From an uncultured Eubacteriales bacterium (GTDB lineage Bacteria; Bacillota; Clostridia; Lachnospirales; Lachnospiraceae): a stretch of 55,544 bases of DNA. A model generated the notes under the pieces. That model saw only the letters and a program-made list of their open reading frames with translations, was not told the origin of the DNA and ran no database searches. The stretch lies in the NCBI GenBank assembly GCA_900319795.1, contig ONPU01000019.1:1-55544 (forward strand), given 5' to 3'. The translations under genes were made by a program, and so were the position numbers. Positions 50,756 to 55,544 of the stretch are shown here, piece after piece. The stretch's first letter is position 1. Every line of letters starts with the position of its first letter.

Positions 50756-53374
50756 TTATTTCTTCTTTTTACGAAGAACTAAGAAGATCACTGCCGCCGC
50801 CGCGACCATGGCTACGGCAAGAGGAATAATCGGGCTGGCATCATTGGTTTTGGCACTGGCTGTCCTGTTGGACGCTTTGGCAGATGTGCTGGTGCCTGTC
50901 CGGCCGGTGGTGCCGGTCGTTCCGGTCTTTCTGGTGGTCGTGCTGGTTCTCGCAGTAGCTGTCTTCTTGGAAACAACCGTAACCGTCTGTTCATACTGCG
51001 TGTTTTTCACGTCTTTCTTCGCCACCGTGAAGGTCACCGGGCTCGCCTGTGTATAGCCCACCAGGCGGTTGGTCTGTTTCACCGTATATTTTCTTCCTGC
51101 CACAAGATAGTCCACCTCATGGGCAGAACCTTCGGATTTCCAGCTGTCTACCACATCTCCTGTGGTGTTGTCCGTCAGTGTCAGTCGGGCATTGGTCAGA
51201 AGAGCTCCTGTGGAGGATCTCATGTAAATGAGAACCGTCGTCGGAAGCTGCGGCCAGATAATGGCGCCCGAATCGTCCGTATAGACAGTCTCATCGCCGC
51301 TGTCGATCACTTCATAGGTCAGCTTCTTGCCGGAAGAAGCGGTCTTGATCACGATCGCGTTCGCGGATTTCTGATAGCCCGAAGCGGCTCCAACTTCTTC
51401 CACGGCATAGTAGGTATCGGCGGAGAGCTTCGTGAAGCTGACGACACCATCGGCGGAATCCACTGTCTTGAGCTTCTTCAGCTGGGATTTCTTGATCGTT
51501 CCCTTCTTCAGGTTGTTCTGAGCCTTCTTATAATCGTTGGTTCCCTTCGCCGCCTTGATCCCGTAGATCGTATAGCTGGCGCCTGTGATGGCCGTATCGT
51601 CTCCGCTGTCTCTGACATGGATCTTAACGGTACCTGTGACAGGCTTCGGTGTCGGAGTCGGAGTCGGCTTCTTCGTCGGCGTTGTCGGCTCTTTATACAC
51701 GTTTGTGAAAATAACGGATTTTTTCGCCGCGCCATTCAGCGTAATCGACTCGGATACGTTGAAGCCGCCCTTTCCGTTATCGCTCACCACATAGGTCACG
51801 TAATAGACGGAAGTATCGTATGTATAGTTGGAGTTGCTTCCCTTATCTTCCTTGATGTAGTAATAGTACTTGCCGGTCTGGCTGAATGTTCTGGAGAACG
51901 TTTCCGTGCCTTCGCCCTTGATCGAACGGACCACCGGTTTGTTCGTGGAAGAAGCGGATCTGGAAGCCATCGTAAAGCTGAAGGTCTCATCTGTCGAAGG
52001 ATTGCCGCTGATCGCTTTTGTGATCTCGATCGTCTTGGTGATCTTTCCGGATGCCTTATAGCTATTCGTAAATTCAGCGCCTGTGACATCGACCTTCCAG
52101 TAAGCCAGATTATTGACAACAAACTTCTGATCCGATGTTCCCTCGCCCTCCACCGTAGTGTATTTGATGCCTTTCAGTTCCAGAACGGCAAGCGGATAGA
52201 CGCTCTCGCTGTCCGCGATCACCGCATATTTGGTCGTATCGGGAGCGATGCCTCCGACCTTCGTGCTGTACTTGTAAGTGCCTGCTCCGTCTGCTTCGAG
52301 ACCGGAGTCCTTCTTAATTTCAGCGGAAGGAGCGGCAGCTGTATTCAGCTTTCCGTCATCCGTCACAAGATCCGCTTTGCTGTCTGCTACATAAACCCGA
52401 TAGATTTTGCTGTTAAACTCCGTCTCAGTCAGCTGGATCTTGTCCGCGGTTATGGTTACGGAAGCAGGATCCTCGTCCGTGCCGGGCTCAGCGCTGATCG
52501 CCAGATCGCCTGTACGCAGTTTTCCGGATGTCGCCTTGATGCTTTCCGCCACGAGAAAGTCCTGGGACCCGGTCATGTTTTCCCCTTCATAGATACCACC
52601 GGTAACTTTGCCGACTTTGACGCCGATCTTGTACTCCGCGGAATCAATCGTCCAGCCCTCCGGAGTCGTGAGAGGCTTTTCGATCACGGTATAGTTGATG
52701 GTATTTCCGGCATCGGTATCCGTAAACTGGGTATCGGTTTCAGAGAAGGCCCATTTTACTCCGTCCTTCTGTGTAATGGTTCCGCTTGTGCTGGTCTCTT
52801 CGATCCCGTTGACTCCTTCTCTGGTAAGCTGGAAAATGAACTGCTTGTCCGTAGAAGTCCTGCCGGTGATCTTTTTCAAGCCTCCGAACAGGAACGCAGG
52901 TGTCTCTCCCGCTTTCTTCGGCTTTGCGGAAGCGGCTTTCAGCTTCGCCAGAGCGTCGTCCGGCGTCGGCGTCACTGTGGGCGTCGGTGTCTCTGTCGGG
53001 GTCTCTGTAGGAGCAGCGACAGGTTCTTCCTGAGGAGTCTCCACAGGCTGCGCCTCGGATGACTGTTCCTCATACTGTTCTTCCTGAACCGCTTCCGTAG
53101 GCTCCGCCTCTTCTTCATAAGAAGTCGGTTCCGGCTCCGAAGTAGGCACATACGTCGGCTCCTCTGTCGGTTCCAGCGTAGGTTCCTCGGTCGGCTCTGC
53201 TGTCGGTTCCGCTGTCGGCTCCGGTGTTGTCACGATCTCTTCCGATTCTTCCTCGGAAAGGATCTCCTCACTGGAACCGGACTCGTCCGACGCCCCCACC
53301 GGGAACGCGAAACCGGCGATCAGTACCACTACGGTAAGCAAAGCTATTACTCGTTTCAGTAAACCCTTTTTCAT
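50756..53374 (-). CDS. Pilin-like surface protein with isopeptide-type and SpaA-like domains
   Basis: The 872-residue protein (start at the ATG preceded by GGAGGACACCAAG; the frame opens further upstream without a site) has a signal peptide (about 1-30) and a Pro/Thr/Glu-rich repeat region. Two FctA/Spy0128-like domains follow (about 150-290 and 430-570, the second with TKTIEITKAISGNPSTDETF), then a SpaA-like part and a Thr/Gly-rich stalk. It ends in a membrane segment and a KKKK tail. Before that segment stands AKTNDASPI, where related proteins have a PKTGD-like sorting motif, so sortase anchoring is doubtful. No sortase gene is nearby. Confidence 0.82.
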   Translation of the reverse strand: MKKGLLKRVIALLTVVVLIAGFAFPVGASDESGSSEEILSEEESEEIVTTPEPTAEPTAEPTEEPTLEPTEEPTYVPTSEPEPTSYEEEAEPTEAVQEEQYEEQSSEAQPVETPQEEPVAAPTETPTETPTPTVTPTPDDALAKLKAASAKPKKAGETPAFLFGGLKKITGRTSTDKQFIFQLTREGVNGIEETSTSGTITQKDGVKWAFSETDTQFTDTDAGNTINYTVIEKPLTTPEGWTIDSAEYKIGVKVGKVTGGIYEGENMTGSQDFLVAESIKATSGKLRTGDLAISAEPGTDEDPASVTITADKIQLTETEFNSKIYRVYVADSKADLVTDDGKLNTAAAPSAEIKKDSGLEADGAGTYKYSTKVGGIAPDTTKYAVIADSESVYPLAVLELKGIKYTTVEGEGTSDQKFVVNNLAYWKVDVTGAEFTNSYKASGKITKTIEITKAISGNPSTDETFSFTMASRSASSTNKPVVRSIKGEGTETFSRTFSQTGKYYYYIKEDKGSNSNYTYDTSVYYVTYVVSDNGKGGFNVSESITLNGAAKKSVIFTNVYKEPTTPTKKPTPTPTPKPVTGTVKIHVRDSGDDTAITGASYTIYGIKAAKGTNDYKKAQNNLKKGTIKKSQLKKLKTVDSADGVVSFTKLSADTYYAVEEVGAASGYQKSANAIVIKTASSGKKLTYEVIDSGDETVYTDDSGAIIWPQLPTTVLIYMRSSTGALLTNARLTLTDNTTGDVVDSWKSEGSAHEVDYLVAGRKYTVKQTNRLVGYTQASPVTFTVAKKDVKNTQYEQTVTVVSKKTATARTSTTTRKTGTTGTTGRTGTSTSAKASNRTASAKTNDASPIIPLAVAMVAAAAVIFLVLRKKKK

Positions 53375-53480
53375 CTTGGTGTCCTCCCCGCTCCGGATTT
53401 CCCCTTTTCCCGGAGCATTGTATTTCCGGCAGTGATCTGCCGGGTTATTGTGAATGCAGCATGAAAGCCTGCTGCGGGTT
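53375..53480 (-). promoter_or_regulatory. Hairpin-rich leader before the surface-protein gene
   Basis: The 106-bp gap between the 68-residue gene and the surface protein carries three hairpins on the transcript: GCAGCA/TGCTGC (53475-53456 region), CCGGCAG/CTGCCGG (53443-53426) and GCTCCGG/CCGGAGC (53416-53390). The last is a few bases before the ribosome site GGAGGAC. No T-run is present. Confidence 0.5.
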
Positions 53481-53687
53481 TTAAACATATGTCAGGAGTA
53501 AAGAATCCTCTTCCTCGTCAGCCTCCGCCTCCTGCCCTTCGGCAACGGCCGAGCTGATCAGCTGCATGAGTTCCAATGCGCTGCGAAAATTTTCTGTCCG
53601 TTCCTTGTTCGCCCAGTAAATCCTGCCCTGCCAGGTATGATTTCTGGTGTCCAGAACCTCCACTACAAATGATGCTGTCTTACTCAT
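53481..53687 (-). CDS. 68-residue protein: free-standing copy of a domain of the next gene's product
   Basis: The small protein opens SKTASFVVEVLDTRNHTWQG, continues with RIYWANKERTENFRSALELM and ends in an acidic tail. Its pattern (N-x-TWQG-x-x-Y...F-x-S-x-LEL...I) matches the C-terminus of the regulator encoded next to it, and in weaker form a second stretch of that protein. I know no named family. It sits between the regulator (10 bp) and the surface-protein gene (106 bp), so the three are probably one transcript. A role as an accessory or partner of the regulator is inference. Confidence 0.6.
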   Translation of the reverse strand: MSKTASFVVEVLDTRNHTWQGRIYWANKERTENFRSALELMQLISSAVAEGQEAEADEEEDSLLLTYV

Positions 53688-53697
53688 ACGCGAACAA

Positions 53698-55368
53698 TTA
53701 CCTTTCCGGATCGTCAGATCCCATGCAAATCATATTCACGAGTTCAAGTTCGCTGGCAAAAGCGGCCGGTGCGTCGTCACTCTCCGCATTATAGCACAAT
53801 CCCTGCCAGGTATTATAGCTTCTGGACCTGAATTCCGCGTTCCACGTTCCCACTTTTCCGAAGAGCTTCATGACTTCCCCGACATCGCGTACGATTTCCG
53901 GAGCCGGATTGTAAGAGAGAATGCTCTCATTTCCCGAGAAATTCCTCGGTATTCTTCCCGGCTGAGGTTTGCCGATCGTATTGAGGAGCCTCTCGATCAA
54001 AAGCAGGAATTCCGCGGAACTGCCAAAGGAATATTCCTCTTCGAGAGCTATGCCCGCGATTCTTCCGCTGATACCCTTCTGCTCTTCTTCGATCCTGTCA
54101 ATCATGATCCGCAGTGTGGAAGGCTGTGCCACGGGATTGCCGTGGGAACCTCTGTCGTTCTGGTCCATTTCCTTCAGCGCGTACTGGATATGCACTCTGG
54201 CATGGCGCCGAACCTTCTCGTAATTCCGGAGGATGCGTTCCATAACCATCTTCGCGTTTTCATACGGACAGGCCGGGAGCATGATCAGGTACTGGTTCGC
54301 GCTGTAACGCGTGAAAACATCTCCGAGTCTTAACGAATCCATCACCGTGTCATAGAGCTGGATCATGGCCTTTTCGACTCTCGCACGGTCCTTATCGTTC
54401 TGTTCCTCAGCCCGTTTCGACGTATAAACCGTGATGAGGGACAGGTAGATCGTCATCCCCATACGTGCCACACGGCGCGCTTCCAGTTCGTAGACCTTCT
54501 TGAAAAAGCCGTATTCGCAGAAATACGCCCCTTTCGGATGCGTTGCCTCGTGAAGCTCCTGCTGGATGACCGCCAGATCCGTCTCCTGCTTGTGCTCCTG
54601 CTCCATGACGCTTTCCAGAAGCCCCTGCAGTTCCTTCGACGGCCCTATTCCGAGGCTGTCGTACAGGATTCGCGTCGTGGCGCGGTAATGATCTTCCGCC
54701 TCGTTCGGCTTGTTCTGCCCGATATACGAACGAATGAGGGCCATATGGAGCTTTTCATCATACGGCTCGATCTCTAGGGCATCGATGGCCACTTTTTCCA
54801 TCTCCTGGAAATTGCCCTTCTCCCCGAGAAGCCTTGTGAGCTCCCGGGCAGCCGACAGATAATTGCTCTCAAATGACACGGCCTTCGTGATTACCCAGCG
54901 GTCATCGCTGAGGCTCATCATGAAGCGGCCCTTATAAATATCAAAAGCCTTGCGGAAATGAACGATCTTCCGGTCCGGATCCGTTTCATGTTCCGCCTTC
55001 TGGTATTCTGCCGCAAAAATATCCGCATCGGTGACCACGGGAAGGCTCGGGTTCCAGCGATAGCTTCCCCTTCCCGTTTTAATTATTTCAATATCAGGCC
55101 ACTCTTTTTTCAGGACCGTCCGCAGTCTGTATGTAAGATTCTTCAGTGCCCCGATGGGGTTGACGCTTTCGTCATCCGGCCAGAGGGCATCCGCCAGTTC
55201 CTCGGAACTGCAGTTCTTACCGTGATTCAGGATCAGGTAAGCGAACAGTCTTACAACCATGTCCGACCGTATGGTATCTTCGTCGATCATGTTTGTTCCG
55301 TCGGAAACCGTAAGCCGCGGAAGCATTGTCACCTGAAAGTGAGGGCTTATGTTCGTCTTTTCATTCAT
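53698..55368 (-). CDS. SARP-type regulator with BTAD and GGDEF-like regions
   Basis: The 556-residue cytoplasmic protein has four parts. An OmpR-type winged-helix domain (about 10-105, with LAYLILNHGKNCSSEELADALWP-like core) is followed by a BTAD/TPR region (about 110-260) and a GGDEF-like region (about 283-400). In the last, RYSANQYLIMLP stands where the GGDEF box would be, so it is probably catalytically dead. Then two copies of a short domain occur (about 435-464 with GRIAGIALEEEYSFGSS, and the C-terminus with NTWQGLCYNA). An earlier ATG exists, but GGAG eight bases before 55368 favours this start. It probably controls the surface-protein gene. Confidence 0.85.
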   Translation of the reverse strand: MNEKTNISPHFQVTMLPRLTVSDGTNMIDEDTIRSDMVVRLFAYLILNHGKNCSSEELADALWPDDESVNPIGALKNLTYRLRTVLKKEWPDIEIIKTGRGSYRWNPSLPVVTDADIFAAEYQKAEHETDPDRKIVHFRKAFDIYKGRFMMSLSDDRWVITKAVSFESNYLSAARELTRLLGEKGNFQEMEKVAIDALEIEPYDEKLHMALIRSYIGQNKPNEAEDHYRATTRILYDSLGIGPSKELQGLLESVMEQEHKQETDLAVIQQELHEATHPKGAYFCEYGFFKKVYELEARRVARMGMTIYLSLITVYTSKRAEEQNDKDRARVEKAMIQLYDTVMDSLRLGDVFTRYSANQYLIMLPACPYENAKMVMERILRNYEKVRRHARVHIQYALKEMDQNDRGSHGNPVAQPSTLRIMIDRIEEEQKGISGRIAGIALEEEYSFGSSAEFLLLIERLLNTIGKPQPGRIPRNFSGNESILSYNPAPEIVRDVGEVMKLFGKVGTWNAEFRSRSYNTWQGLCYNAESDDAPAAFASELELVNMICMGSDDPER

Positions 55369-55446
55369 GAAAGGGTCTCCGTAATCCCCGATAATTTCTT
55401 TCATCCCGGAACCAGGCCGCTATTTTGACGAAAGATATACAGATAT

Positions 55447-55475
55447 ACTATAACAATTATTTTCAAAAAGGGCAA
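55447..55475 (-). promoter_or_regulatory. Promoter of the regulator / surface-protein operon
   Basis: On the minus strand TTGCCC (55475-55470) and TATAGT (55452-55447) are 17 bp apart. The region around it is AT-rich. A direct repeat of GATATAC lies just downstream (about 55436-55448), and the leader to 55368 is about 75 nt. Nothing else was recognised between 55476 and 55544. Confidence 0.55.
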
Positions 55476-55544
55476 ACATATTCTTTAACAGACTTTTTCC
55501 CGCGCGCCCGTACCAGAAATACTCGCACGTTGATCATGAAAGTG

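Noticed and set aside
51119-53062. A 647-codon open frame on the plus strand opposite the surface-protein gene
   Set aside because: It is the mirror of a repeat-rich, low-complexity coding region, has no domain, and the minus frame has a signal peptide, clear domains and a strong ribosome site.

Overview
The window looks like chromosomal DNA of a moderate-GC Bacillota of the class Clostridia, most likely Lachnospiraceae-like. The basis is the gene order dnaX-ybaB-recR and divIC-tilS-hpt-ftsH, a large Gram-positive-type SRP RNA, a DUF5711-like protein, a DUF975 protein, and surface proteins of the kinds common in gut Clostridia. This taxonomic guess is inference from gene content, not a search result. 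Nearly all genes read on the minus strand. The exceptions are the SRP RNA, an SGNH-protein/LTA-synthase pair and a PTS-type permease.

Layout. 1-325: a strong minus-strand promoter and what looks like the leader of an rRNA operon leaving the window. 326-8479: a minus-strand run pfkA, dnaX, ybaB, recR, a DUF5711-like protein, cvpA and a secreted transglutaminase-like protein. 8595-9454: a small hypothetical gene and the SRP RNA. 9453-18838: an envelope acylation block (ACP, acyl-activating ligase, SGNH protein, MBOAT acyltransferase, D,D-carboxypeptidase) and, divergently, a second SGNH protein plus an LTA-synthase-like enzyme. 18854-31728: a purine/urate-degradation-type cluster (hyuA, arcC, ygeW, ygeY, two PLP enzymes, ygfK, ssnA). 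31769-33656: mgtE with a long structured leader. 33700-40570: a PTS-like permease and housekeeping genes (Nudix-Maf fusion, GNAT, SH3 protein, greA, tcdA, two membrane proteins). 40635-44385: molybdate transport modABC plus a molybdopterin-binding protein. 44409-50723: a GH13 enzyme, then ftsH, hpt, tilS, divIC. 50756-55475: a repeat-rich pilin-like surface protein, a 68-residue protein and a multidomain SARP/BTAD-type regulator.

How the parts may work together. The ACP/ligase/MBOAT/SGNH set has the logic of dlt (D-alanylation) but its ligase reads like an acyl-CoA synthetase, so the acyl group may not be D-alanine. It shares a symmetric divergent promoter region with the LTA-synthase-like operon. 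The purine cluster lacks a recognisable diaminopropionate ammonia-lyase (ygeX) and carries two other PLP enzymes instead. The nearby molybdate genes would suit a molybdenum hydroxylase encoded elsewhere.

The strongest unusual signals are: (i) a giant ~200-nt hairpin repeat present twice, whose outer arms differ between copies yet stay complementary within each copy; (ii) a 14-bp tandem array between ygfK and its neighbour; (iii) a small domain that appears as a free-standing 68-residue protein and apparently twice in the adjacent regulator, which also has a degenerate GGDEF-like region; (iv) a structured mgtE leader ending in a terminator with alternative pairings. No tRNA gene, CRISPR array, transposase or phage gene was seen.
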